The position numbers were made by a program, and so were the translations under genes. 44,080 nt of DNA from Lachnospiraceae bacterium (GTDB lineage: Bacteria; Bacillota; Clostridia; Lachnospirales; Lachnospiraceae): positions 1 to 44,080 of the forward strand of contig JAILAF010000008.1 in assembly GCA_024681775.1 (NCBI GenBank), written 5' to 3'. The notes beneath the pieces are model-generated. The model worked only from the letters and a program-made list of their open reading frames with translations. It made no database searches and had not been told where the DNA came from. How positions within the stretch are numbered: the first letter of the stretch is position 1; the number at the start of each line of letters is the position of its first letter. Shown here piece by piece: positions 16,459-24,778 of the stretch.

Positions 16459-18912
16459 TTATCTCTTGGTCCAGTTGACGTAGGTAATGATGCCGTCCAG
16501 ACTGATGTAATCATCGGTGGAGGAGGATACGATCCCTGCGAAGGAATTGCTGTATGCCTCTCCGTTGATGAAGAAGTCCTCAACCAGCGCTCTCTCGGAG
16601 AAGGATGCATCATCCGGCTTGCACTGCAGCAGGTACTTTACCATCTCCTCATCACTGCAGACCAGTCTGCCGGTGGATTCCTTCACGGTGATACGGCCGC
16701 CTGCCAGCACCAGTCCGCAGAAGTTCCGGTCGATCTCTGCATTTCCGGTGCAGATGATCAGCTCATAATCATCCGTGAATTCGGAGAGCTTCACATCGCC
16801 GTTCACAACAGCTGCTCTGGCCTTCGGTGCCTCGGTATTGGGATAGGAGTAGATGACTCTCTGCCCGCTGGTCAGTCTTGTCTTGACCAGATCGTAGAAG
16901 GAACTGGTAGGGTCATCAATACCGATGAGGTTCTCGTATACGCTTCTGCTCTGCTCGGTAACGGACAGGGCACTGAATCTGGTGGTGAGCTTGGAGCACA
17001 GTCCCTTATAAGCATCCAGGTACTCGGACTGCTTGTCATAGTAGTCGTTTAACTGGGTCTCGGACAGGGAGCTGACGGTCTCATCAAAGATGCTGACCTT
17101 CGTATCATCCAGCGCATAAGTCAGGATGCCGCCGGTGCTGCGGATGAAGTCCTTATCATCCGTATCGCCCAGGGTGATGGTGTTCCCGTACTTTTTCAGA
17201 TACGAGAGCATATTGGCGGAATTGGTCATGTAGTCCTTGTAGTACTGCTCTGCGGCAGCCTCGCCCAGATCGCTGAAATCCAGGTAGACATAGACCACAT
17301 TCTCCGTACCGATCTGGCGGAAAATGGTCTTAAAGTCGGAAGAACCGAGGCCGTAATCAGCCAGCTTCTTACCGCCTAAGGTAGCGATGGGTCTGGATAC
17401 ATCGATGCGATAGTATCCGGAATCGTTATGTCCGCTATACCAGTCCTTATAGTCGGTCAGGAGCATGGGGTTGCGTCCGCCGATGAGGTTTCCGTTCAGG
17501 ATACCCATGACCTCAGCGGGAACCAGGAAACACATCTGGTCCGTCTTGGAAGCGACGGAGGATCCCAGGACGATGTTATTGGGGTCCGCCACAAAGGTCT
17601 GTGCATCCAGGTCGGCAGATGCCAGAGAGACAGCGGAGGAGATATAGGCATTACCGGAAAGCATGAGATCCTTCAGCCCGGAGAGATTCACTCTGGAATC
17701 AGCGGCATTTAACAGGATCGCGCTCTGGCCCTTGCCATATCCGTAATAGGAGCCGGAAAGGATCAGGCTGTCTGCATACTTGGACAGGGTGGTATCATCC
17801 TTCACATAGAGGATGGTATCCTCTGCGGTCTGCAGGGAAGTGTAGGAAGAGGTTCCCTTGGCGGATCCGTTGAGACTGATATCCGTGGTCCAAAGCTGCA
17901 TATCATTCAGAGGAGCGCCTGCACTGTTGGCTGCAGTCTTCTGCGCCTCCGTGGGAGAGTTCAGATTCAGAGAGCACAAGGAATCCAGTCTGGTCTGACC
18001 CGCACTGATCAGATAGACGGGATTACAGTAGGTCAGGCTCTTGCCGCCATAGACATAGTCGCCGGTCTCCACAGTCAGCTTCGACTGTCCCGTAAGGACG
18101 ATGCCGGACTTGATCTCATCCGCCTTCGGATTATCGGGGTCAGCGAAATCGGTGGACAGATTCTTCTTACCTGCATAGATATTGCCCATCAGCTTTGCAC
18201 CGGTGGTCTTATCAAAGGTGACACCGGCATCGCCGATCATGCAATAGGTAAACACATTGGGAAGCACCGAGGACTCCGAGAAGGAAATGCTGGGGAATCC
18301 GATGCGGATATCCGTGATGATCTCGGAATAGTAGCCGTCCGCATCCGTATAACCGATGCACAGATCCTTCATGATCAGGCCGTTCTCGGTGATCACGATG
18401 GAGTTCTGATCATCGGGGGTCTGGCACTCCAGGGTCAGGTCGCCTGCATCATAGGCTGCAGTATATTCCTTGGACAGATATTTCAGGACGCCCTTGGTAT
18501 AGACACCGTCTGCATTCAGCACGTCGGAATCATCCTTCACCAGATATCTGCCGGCATGGGCAGGATCCTGGAGCTCGTTGGTCAGGGAAGTCAGATACTC
18601 GTTGCGGAAATTATTCCAGCGGACAGTGTTGGAGATCTGCTTATACTGCTGCATTGCATCGATATAAGCGCTGTCAATGGACTCGGAAGCAAGCTCCTCC
18701 AATCCTACATGGATCTGATCCATTGCGATCTCGGCACTGTAGAAATTCGCCTTACTTCTCTTCTCTGTCGCTTTCATCTGGAAGTTCACCAGAGAGATGG
18801 ACATCAGGACAGATACCAGGATCATCACCAGTGCGATGGCAACCAGCACCATGACGATTCCGGCTCCGCGATTGTCCTTATGGAATTTGCGATTTGCATT
18901 CAAATTGATCAT
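16459..18912 (-). CDS. Large minor pilin without Glu5, PilX/GspK-like
   Basis: About 817 residues. The start is MINLNANRKF at 18912, chosen because AGAAAAGG lies 7 bases upstream; ATG at 18918 is too close to that site. A basic leader ends in NRG at Gly16 and is followed by AGIVMVLVAIALV and a long hydrophobic helix. Position 5 after the predicted cut is Met, not Glu. Absence of Glu5 is known in GspK and some PilX-type minor pilins, which cap the tip complex. QMKATEKRSKANFYSAEIAMDQI follows the helix as in PilX-like proteins (segment about 48-70). The middle (about 220-500) has many short beta runs with repeated G-N and S-G turns and may form a beta-helix; that is a guess. The C-terminal part has two Cys near SCDEE/CKPDD-like positions. 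It sits between the PilV-like and GspH-like genes in one operon. Confidence 0.8.
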   Translation of the reverse strand: MINLNANRKFHKDNRGAGIVMVLVAIALVMILVSVLMSISLVNFQMKATEKRSKANFYSAEIAMDQIHVGLEELASESIDSAYIDAMQQYKQISNTVRWNNFRNEYLTSLTNELQDPAHAGRYLVKDDSDVLNADGVYTKGVLKYLSKEYTAAYDAGDLTLECQTPDDQNSIVITENGLIMKDLCIGYTDADGYYSEIITDIRIGFPSISFSESSVLPNVFTYCMIGDAGVTFDKTTGAKLMGNIYAGKKNLSTDFADPDNPKADEIKSGIVLTGQSKLTVETGDYVYGGKSLTYCNPVYLISAGQTRLDSLCSLNLNSPTEAQKTAANSAGAPLNDMQLWTTDISLNGSAKGTSSYTSLQTAEDTILYVKDDTTLSKYADSLILSGSYYGYGKGQSAILLNAADSRVNLSGLKDLMLSGNAYISSAVSLASADLDAQTFVADPNNIVLGSSVASKTDQMCFLVPAEVMGILNGNLIGGRNPMLLTDYKDWYSGHNDSGYYRIDVSRPIATLGGKKLADYGLGSSDFKTIFRQIGTENVVYVYLDFSDLGEAAAEQYYKDYMTNSANMLSYLKKYGNTITLGDTDDKDFIRSTGGILTYALDDTKVSIFDETVSSLSETQLNDYYDKQSEYLDAYKGLCSKLTTRFSALSVTEQSRSVYENLIGIDDPTSSFYDLVKTRLTSGQRVIYSYPNTEAPKARAAVVNGDVKLSEFTDDYELIICTGNAEIDRNFCGLVLAGGRITVKESTGRLVCSDEEMVKYLLQCKPDDASFSERALVEDFFINGEAYSNSFAGIVSSSTDDYISLDGIITYVNWTKR

Positions 18913-18928
18913 ATCCATGCCTTTTCTG

Positions 18929-20488
18929 TCAGTTTCTGATGGTACTGCTGAGGCTGGCCTTGGCTTCCCCGGCATCCTTCATATCCTTAAAATCATCGTA
19001 ACTCTTGAACGTATCATCCTCATGGAGGAAAACATCGATCTGAATGTCATAGATGCGCTCCAGTGCGGCCTTGTTGGTAAGCGACGTCGTATGAAGCATC
19101 CCCTCCACATCCGTCTTGGGTACACCATTGTAGAGGAATCCCAGGGAGATGCCGTTGGAGGTCATCTGACAATGGCTCATCTTCGGGAACTCTCCCACCG
19201 CATTTCTGGTCATGTAATAACCGATGTTGGTGTGCAGATAGATGGAAGGCTCGTCAAAGACGGAAGGAGATACAGGAGCTGCACCTTTCAGGGTCTCCCG
19301 CTCTTCGAGTTCAAAAACAGGGTGATACATATCATCCCAGGCAAGACCGATGGACTCATAATCATGCGGAAGGAGCTTTACGATGTAGACATCCAGATCC
19401 TGTCGCTTGTCTGCGGGATACACCGCACGGACGATCTTGATCTTATCCTCTTTGTAATCCTTACGAGGATCATAGAAGAGGTAAACATTCCGGAGGCTGA
19501 CATCCAGATCTACAGAATTATCGAAGGGATAATCCTTATGGAGGTTCAACTTCACCTGCTGTCCTGCCTTGTCACCCACAGCGTAGGTATAGGTGTAATT
19601 GTATGCCACCATCACCTTCTGCTCAAAGAAACTCATCAGGTTCTGAGACTCTTCGATCTGGATCAGGATCTCTCTGGAGATATTGGAAACAGAGAAGCTG
19701 GGGTCATTTGCGATGGACTGGAGCTGTGCCTCCGCCTCCGCGTCAAAGACGGTACTGTTGGAGGAGATCACATCGTACTGCGCATCCATGTTGGGGAGCT
19801 GCACCACTTCGTTGTTGTTGTAGCCCTGACCGCTGGCGATCACATTGCCGTTATCGGTATCTTCCTTGTAAGGAAGGCCATCCAGAGTGATCACCGCATC
19901 ATAGACTCTCTTCTCCATCACCAGGTTCTGCAGGTAGAGGTAATACTTACCATCCTTGGTAGTGACATACTTGCCCTGGTAGATGTAGGAATCAGTGTCG
20001 GCATCATAGACGGGATGCAGATTTGCCTCATCGATATAGGAGGTCAGATCATTCCCATCCTCGTCCTTGCTCTTGGCCGCATAGGTGCCGATGAAATCCT
20101 TCACATGAGAGGGATCATCAAAAGCAGCACCGTTGATGAGATCCGGCAGGAGTTCAAAATTCCGATAGGAATAATCACTGCCGCCCACGTTAAATGACAC
20201 ATAGGGATGCTCAAACTGCATCATGAGCTTGTCCATATCCTGGCTCTTGAAGGCCTCCATGATATCCTGCGCAAGAGAGGTGGCCTGATGCTGCACCTTT
20301 GCCTTGGAGTTTACCTTGGCGGAAACGATAAAGCCTTCATAGAAAACCACGACCACAATGCTTAAGATGGCGATGGCAATCAGAACCTCGATGAGGGACA
20401 GGCCCTTGTTATTCAATTCTTCCGGTCTGTTTTTTCTAACCACGATTTTCTTCCCACTTACGGATTTAATAAAATCACAAAAAGACAT
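18929..20488 (-). CDS. Large minor prepilin, PilV/GspI-like
   Basis: A 519-residue prepilin. A fairly long leader of 29 residues ends in ELNNKG and precedes LSLIE (Glu5 present) and the helix VLIAIAILSIVVVVFYEGF. Residues such as ATSLAQDIMEAFKS after the helix match PilV/GspI minor pilins (A...A..I.E). The ATG at 20488 has GGGGGGAT 8 bases upstream; a GTG 15 codons later would give a leader of more usual length and cannot be excluded. The ectodomain of about 450 residues is two to three times the usual size; it contains many aromatic and charged residues and no motif I recognise. It starts the minor-pilin series, about 45 bases after pilO, and its stop is 16 bases before the next start. Confidence 0.85.
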   Translation of the reverse strand: MSFCDFIKSVSGKKIVVRKNRPEELNNKGLSLIEVLIAIAILSIVVVVFYEGFIVSAKVNSKAKVQHQATSLAQDIMEAFKSQDMDKLMMQFEHPYVSFNVGGSDYSYRNFELLPDLINGAAFDDPSHVKDFIGTYAAKSKDEDGNDLTSYIDEANLHPVYDADTDSYIYQGKYVTTKDGKYYLYLQNLVMEKRVYDAVITLDGLPYKEDTDNGNVIASGQGYNNNEVVQLPNMDAQYDVISSNSTVFDAEAEAQLQSIANDPSFSVSNISREILIQIEESQNLMSFFEQKVMVAYNYTYTYAVGDKAGQQVKLNLHKDYPFDNSVDLDVSLRNVYLFYDPRKDYKEDKIKIVRAVYPADKRQDLDVYIVKLLPHDYESIGLAWDDMYHPVFELEERETLKGAAPVSPSVFDEPSIYLHTNIGYYMTRNAVGEFPKMSHCQMTSNGISLGFLYNGVPKTDVEGMLHTTSLTNKAALERIYDIQIDVFLHEDDTFKSYDDFKDMKDAGEAKASLSSTIRN

Positions 20489-20533
20489 TCGGCGTATCCC
20501 CCCGTATGTCTTTTTGCTGATACCGGTGTAAAC

Positions 20534-21292
20534 TTACTGCGCTGCAGACTCTTCGGCAACCTCTTCGGTCTCGGTCAGGACTGCATTACGATCATACTCG
20601 TCCAGCGTTCCGAAAGGATTCTCGGTACCCTTTTCCACAGGAGTCAGGCTGGGCTGAGAGTACGGCTTGTCGGAGCCGAAGACATAGTAGGTGTCCATGG
20701 TGACGCTGCCATTCAGTAGACCATTGGCATTATCGTATCCAAGCGTCACTGCGGTGATACCGCGCTTATCCTTCAGTGCATAGATCTTTGCCACCATATC
20801 CTTTAATCCGGTATAGGTGGAGCTAAGGTTGTAATTCACGACATTGTCAAACAGCGTGTAGTGCGGATAAGCGGAAGTGATATCCATCACAACACCGCTC
20901 TCTTCTGCCACAGCATCGGCTGCGGAATAGTCCGTGGTGAAGACTGCTGCGGGAGCTGCGAAAGTCATGCCGTTAATGTAACGGAAATCAGAACCGAAAT
21001 CGTTATCCAGTTCGTATGCCAGCTTCACATCATCCTCAACCAGTGCATTGGAAGGAAACTCATTGATGCGCTCCGCGATCTGCTGCTGCATCTGCTCGGT
21101 CTCTGCCACATATACCTCACGGTTTGCTTCCCACTCCTGATACTTGGCGATCTCCTCTTCCATGGAAGCGGATTCGGCATTCAGGGAAGCAGTCTGCTGC
21201 TCCATCTTCTGATACAGGAAATAATAGCTCAGGATCGCAGCTGCGATTCCCAGTACGGCGATCAGTAATCCAATCTGATTCTTCTTACTCAT
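20534..21292 (-). CDS. pilO: PilO-like pilus assembly protein
   Basis: A 252-residue bitopic membrane protein. A short cytoplasmic start (MSKKNQ) is followed by one membrane helix (about 7-27), then a coiled coil rich in Glu and Gln (about 28-80), then an outward alpha/beta domain. This is the PilO layout. In the T4P system PilO pairs with PilN as part of the inner-membrane alignment complex, linking PilM in the cytoplasm to the pilin platform. A tail after about residue 210 is acidic and low in complexity. The gene begins 12 bases after the pilMN stop with AGAGGGGG as ribosome site, in the standard order M-N-O. Sequence conservation in this family is low, so context carries much of the weight. 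Confidence 0.82.
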   Translation of the reverse strand: MSKKNQIGLLIAVLGIAAAILSYYFLYQKMEQQTASLNAESASMEEEIAKYQEWEANREVYVAETEQMQQQIAERINEFPSNALVEDDVKLAYELDNDFGSDFRYINGMTFAAPAAVFTTDYSAADAVAEESGVVMDITSAYPHYTLFDNVVNYNLSSTYTGLKDMVAKIYALKDKRGITAVTLGYDNANGLLNGSVTMDTYYVFGSDKPYSQPSLTPVEKGTENPFGTLDEYDRNAVLTETEEVAEESAAQ

Positions 21293-21304
21293 TTCAGCCC
21301 CCTC

Positions 21305-22939
21305 TTACTGTAAAGCAGATTCATAAATGCAGGTGATGGTAAAGATCACGGAAGGAACGCCTTCTGCATCAGTCGTATCGGTAGCTCCGGCGATTTGCAC
21401 ATCACCAATCGAATCAAAGTTTCTCAGCTCCTGGATGGCATTGGCCATCTCTTCCTTGGAACTGACCTTCATGGTCATAGTCACGGAATCCAGCACAGCG
21501 GAGAAGGTCTGAACAGATACGTCAGCAGGGAGCTTTTTCTCCATCTCTGCCAGGAAGTCCAGCAGCTCTTCATTGTGGTTGGAGGTCAAGCCGTACATGG
21601 TCTCCACCTGATCATGCACCACCTTGATGCTCTCGTGGGTCGCATAGATGGTACGGATCTCGGAGAGCTCGTTGAGCTTCTGCACATCGTTATTGTGTCT
21701 GGTCTTGGCCTCCTGCTGGTGCATGAAGGCGATGCCGAAGAGGCCACCTGCAATAGCACATCCGAGGATACCTACCAGGATGCCAACTGCCAAATAACTC
21801 TTAGAGCCGGAAGCACTCTTTGCAGAAGAAGTAGCAACTTCACTGCTACTAGCAGTCATAAACCCTACAGGATTTACTGCAGCGCCCACGCAGGCGATGT
21901 ACTCACCGAATCTGCCGTCCTTGAAGGCCTTCTCGATGGTGTGGCCCTCCAGGTGTTTCAGACCCACGGTCTTGATGCCCAGCTCGTTGGTGAAGAGCTT
22001 GGACAGGCCGGAAAAGTCAGCGCCGAGGCCGGTGATGTAGATGTTATCAACGGTTCTGCCGCCGTTCCGGGATCCATAATAATCCTGAATGCGGGCAACA
22101 CCATTTAAAAGCATGTTCAGAGATGCGGAGACCTCTTTCTTGGCAGAGAGGAGTCTTGCATCATCGGAAGCATCCTCTTCCTCTGCCTCACGAAGCTCCT
22201 TGGCATTGATGGAGACCTTCATGCAGGTCTTCCGGGCAGCCAGATCCAGCGCATCGTCGTAGGAAGAAGCCTCGAAAGCAGGGTTATTCACGATGGTATT
22301 GATGGCATCATTGATACCGTAAGCGATATTTCTCTGGAGAGAGATGGTGGAATTCTCCACGATGGTGATGATGGAACTGTCCTCGTCCACCTTGATCACC
22401 ATCTTCACGCCGTCCTTACAGTCGTTCTTCACCATCTCATAGATGGAATTACCGCTGTAGTCGGCTGCCACCATCTGGAGCCCCAGAGCATCTGCCAGCT
22501 TCTTATAGCTGTCCAGAATGAGGCGGGGCACTGCCAGGAGCAGGACCTTTCTCTCATTGTTTGCCTGGTTCTCGGATAACTGGATGAAGCCAAGCTCGTG
22601 CTGAGACAGATCAATAGGGAAATAATCCTTGATATTGGCGCGGATCAGAGCGTCGATCTGCTTCTCCCTGACATAGGGGATGGTGACCTCTCTGGTAGCT
22701 ACCTTGGAGGAAGTGATCGGGAAGACCACCTGCTTTGCGGTAAGCTTGTTTGCCTTGATCGTTTCCTTGATCAGATTGACGAATTCGGGAGTGGCCTGCA
22801 CTTCACCATCCATCAGGATGTTGTCAGGCGTCTCAACCTTGGCATACCCATACACCCTGGGAGACTTGACCTTATAGTCCGTCTGGCAGATCCTGGTGTA
22901 ATTGGCGCCGATTTCAATACTCAGAACTTTGCTAGCCAT
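21305..22939 (-). CDS. pilMN: PilM-PilN fusion protein of the type IV pilus
   Basis: A 544-residue fusion. Residues 1 to about 350 form an actin-like PilM domain: the first strand VLSIEIGANYTRI, a nucleotide-site strand near KMVIKVDEDSSIITI, and NIYITGLGADFSGL near 300. After a Ser-rich linker comes one membrane helix (about 383-407). A PilN-type outward domain follows, with LDFLAEMEKKLPADVSV, then a strand VTMTMKVSSKEEMANAI and a final strand. Normally PilM and PilN are separate and the PilN N-terminal peptide docks into PilM; here PilM is tethered directly to the membrane. A pilMN fusion is known from Clostridioides difficile, so this is a clostridial trait. The PilN docking motif (NLLP-type) is not visible in the linker, as expected if docking is replaced by fusion. 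AAAGGG precedes the ATG by 6 bases. Confidence 0.9.
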   Translation of the reverse strand: MASKVLSIEIGANYTRICQTDYKVKSPRVYGYAKVETPDNILMDGEVQATPEFVNLIKETIKANKLTAKQVVFPITSSKVATREVTIPYVREKQIDALIRANIKDYFPIDLSQHELGFIQLSENQANNERKVLLLAVPRLILDSYKKLADALGLQMVAADYSGNSIYEMVKNDCKDGVKMVIKVDEDSSIITIVENSTISLQRNIAYGINDAINTIVNNPAFEASSYDDALDLAARKTCMKVSINAKELREAEEEDASDDARLLSAKKEVSASLNMLLNGVARIQDYYGSRNGGRTVDNIYITGLGADFSGLSKLFTNELGIKTVGLKHLEGHTIEKAFKDGRFGEYIACVGAAVNPVGFMTASSSEVATSSAKSASGSKSYLAVGILVGILGCAIAGGLFGIAFMHQQEAKTRHNNDVQKLNELSEIRTIYATHESIKVVHDQVETMYGLTSNHNEELLDFLAEMEKKLPADVSVQTFSAVLDSVTMTMKVSSKEEMANAIQELRNFDSIGDVQIAGATDTTDAEGVPSVIFTITCIYESALQ

Positions 22940-22995
22940 GTTAACCCTTTCCCCGGCTTTCCTTCCGGTCTCCTACATAAGAACTCTATCTGTAA

Positions 22996-23032
22996 CCGTA
23001 CCTCTCACGATGGATTGATTATGAGTGTACGG
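22996..23032 (-). other. Hairpin in the pilD-pilMN gap
   Basis: In the 108-base gap, CCGTAC and GTACGG form an outer stem, and CTCA with TGAG an inner one, around a loop of about 14 bases. No T run follows, so it is not a terminator. It may be an RNA processing or stability element between the abundant pilin part and the assembly-protein part of the operon. Confidence 0.35.
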
Positions 23033-23047
23033 GAACATTCCTATTTA

Positions 23048-23815
23048 TCATCCAAGGCCGGACAGCCTCAGATACCAGTTGATCATGGATTCGCCCCACA
23101 GGGTAGCGATCATGATCCCCACAGACAGGTACGGCCCCATAGCCAGGACTCTGTCTGCTTTGGACGCCTTCATGCGGATCACATGGATGATGGATCCGAT
23201 GATGCACCCCAATCCCAAACTAAGTAAGATCAATTTCCAACCGATGAGCAGTCCGCAGACCGCCATCAGCTTCACATCGCCGCCGCCGATACCGCGGCCG
23301 CCGGTGGCATAATACAAGATCAAAAGAGGAACACTGACAACCAGGAAGCCGATCAAGTATTGCAGCCAGTCAGTGTAATCCGTCGCAACCCTGACCAGCC
23401 CCAGTGTCAGTATAAAGATGTTAAAACCAATTGGAATTTCGTACGTACGAAAATCAATCACGCTCAGTGCGATCAATGCGCTGAAGAGAAAGCAATAAAG
23501 TAGGGATTCTATGCTCAGTCCGTAACGCACTGTGATCAACACATACAAGGCCCCGTTCAGTGCCTCGATAGTGGGGTACTGAACGGATAACCTTGTTTTG
23601 CATTTTCTACATTTGCCCCCGAGTGCGATCCAGCTGAAGATAGGAATCAGATCGGTCCAACCGAGCTGATATCCACAGTTCATACAATGGGAACGCACCA
23701 CCACAAAATCTTCATGCTTTGGTATCCGATAGATCAGCACATTTAAGAAGCTACCAACAACGGATCCAAAGAAAAATATGAATATGTAGAGAAGAATAAT
23801 CGGGAGCATAGTCAT
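23048..23815 (-). CDS. pilD: Prepilin peptidase / N-methyltransferase, A24A family
   Basis: A 255-residue polytopic membrane enzyme that cuts the leader from prepilins and methylates the new N-terminus. The family signature is complete. The N-terminal GSVVGSFLNVLIYRIP is followed by a cytoplasmic zinc loop with two CxxC pairs (Cys44/Cys47, Cys69/Cys72). The first catalytic aspartate is Asp121 in SVIDFRTYEIP, and the second is Asp180 in GGGDVKLM (the GxGD motif). Length and order match PilD/GspO with both activities. The start has only a weak ribosome site (AAAGTAAG), and ATG 23809 is also possible. The gene begins 10 bases after the second pilin stop, so it is probably translated from the same transcript at a lower level. 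It is expected to process all six prepilins encoded here. Confidence 0.95.
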   Translation of the reverse strand: MTMLPIILLYIFIFFFGSVVGSFLNVLIYRIPKHEDFVVVRSHCMNCGYQLGWTDLIPIFSWIALGGKCRKCKTRLSVQYPTIEALNGALYVLITVRYGLSIESLLYCFLFSALIALSVIDFRTYEIPIGFNIFILTLGLVRVATDYTDWLQYLIGFLVVSVPLLILYYATGGRGIGGGDVKLMAVCGLLIGWKLILLSLGLGCIIGSIIHVIRMKASKADRVLAMGPYLSVGIMIATLWGESMINWYLRLSGLG

Positions 23816-23825
23816 GATGATTTAC

Positions 23826-24233
23826 TTACTTTACTGCCTTGTATTCGGAAGCTCCAGCAGCGGTGGTCAGCTCATAAGTACCAGCCTTAACGACGCAGGT
23901 ACCAGCAGTAGCATCATAAGTAACCGTGAAGTTGTTACCCTTCAGAGAGCCAACGTTACCAACAATCTTGGGAACTTCAGTGATAGAACTAGCTTTTACA
24001 GTGGATCCATCAAAAGCCTTATCGGTCTGGGTTCCGGTAAGAACACCGTCTGCAATATCAGCAAGAATGCCCTCACGGATCTCAGTAGCGGTCTGGATGT
24101 CGGTGGATCTTCTGGACTGCTCCACATACTTGATGAACTGAGGTGCCAGAACGCCAACCAGGATAGCCATGATGGCGATGACGATGATCAGCTCCACGAG
24201 GGAGAAGCCTTTGTTGTTCAACTTCTTGTTCAT
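23826..24233 (-). CDS. pilA: Major type IV prepilin, second of a tandem pair
   Basis: A 135-residue prepilin. The leader MNKKLNNKG is cut after Gly9 to give FSLVELIIVIAIMAILVG with Glu5, followed by the amphipathic part of the helix (APQFIKYVEQSRRS). The C-terminal domain of about 75 residues is small, with beta strands and a single Cys (GTCVVKAG), so it has no intramolecular disulfide. Its N-terminal 40 residues are almost identical to the pilin encoded just upstream, which points to duplication. The ribosome site AAAGGAGAG at ideal spacing is among the strongest in the window, in keeping with an abundant subunit. It lies 69 bases after the first pilin, with a hairpin in the gap. I judge it the likelier main subunit because of size, ribosome site and position; this is inference. 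Confidence 0.93.
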   Translation of the reverse strand: MNKKLNNKGFSLVELIIVIAIMAILVGVLAPQFIKYVEQSRRSTDIQTATEIREGILADIADGVLTGTQTDKAFDGSTVKASSITEVPKIVGNVGSLKGNNFTVTYDATAGTCVVKAGTYELTTAAGASEYKAVK

Positions 24234-24271
24234 AATAATCTCTCCTTTTAAATGTTTGTTTTTATCTTACA

Positions 24272-24291
24272 CATCCGTCCCTACCCGGATG
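24272..24291 (-). other. Hairpin between the two major pilin genes
   Basis: CATCCG and CGGATG form a 6-pair stem with an 8-base loop, about 12 bases after the first pilin's stop. The next minus-strand bases are TGTAAGATAAAAAC, so there is no T run. An element that shapes the relative amounts of the two pilin messages is possible. Confidence 0.35.
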
Positions 24292-24302
24292 AGTAATTCA
24301 TC

Positions 24303-24755
24303 TTAACGGGCGTTCTTATAATCGTCCGCTCCTGCCGCATTTGTCAGGCAAAAAGTAGTGGCTGCTCCGCCGCCGGGATTGTCATTATACACATCACAGA
24401 TCCCGTTCACCACATCGTACTTCACATAGAAGTAACCGCCCTTGTTTGCAAGATTCCCTTCGATGGTCGGGATGGAATCGGCAGAAATGCTACCTGCCAT
24501 CAGGGATGCCCCATCAAATGCTGCGATGGTGGATGGGTTCAGGATCAGTGTCCCGCTTCCATCGATCTCCTGGTCAGCCATTTCAGCCAGCATGGCTTCC
24601 TTAAGCTGAGAGGCATTCTGGATATCCTTCGACCTTCTAGAGCTCTCCACATACTTGATGAACTGGGGTGCCAGGACTCCCACCAGGATTGCCATGATTG
24701 CGATAACAATGATGAGCTCCACCAGGGAGAAACCGGCATTCCTTGCTTTTTTCAT
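24303..24755 (-). CDS. pilA: Major-type type IV prepilin, first of a tandem pair
   Basis: A 150-residue prepilin. I set the start at ATG 24755 (MKKARNAG) because AGGAGG lies 6 bases upstream; an ATG at 24779 overlaps the pilC stop and would add only a basic extension. Cleavage after Gly8 gives FSLVELIIVIAIMAILVG with Glu5 and then APQFIKYVESSRRSKDIQ. This is nearly identical to the next pilin until about residue 40, after which the two diverge. The C-terminal domain has two Cys (GICDVYND and TTFCLTN) about 20 residues apart with a Gly-rich turn between, which could form the disulfide-closed D-region seen in many pilins. Both pilins end in a similar pattern (AAGA-x-x-YK). Whether the two co-assemble or are used alternately is unknown. 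Confidence 0.93.
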   Translation of the reverse strand: MKKARNAGFSLVELIIVIAIMAILVGVLAPQFIKYVESSRRSKDIQNASQLKEAMLAEMADQEIDGSGTLILNPSTIAAFDGASLMAGSISADSIPTIEGNLANKGGYFYVKYDVVNGICDVYNDNPGGGAATTFCLTNAAGADDYKNAR

Positions 24756-24778
24756 CTCTCTCCTCCTCGCCATCTCCA

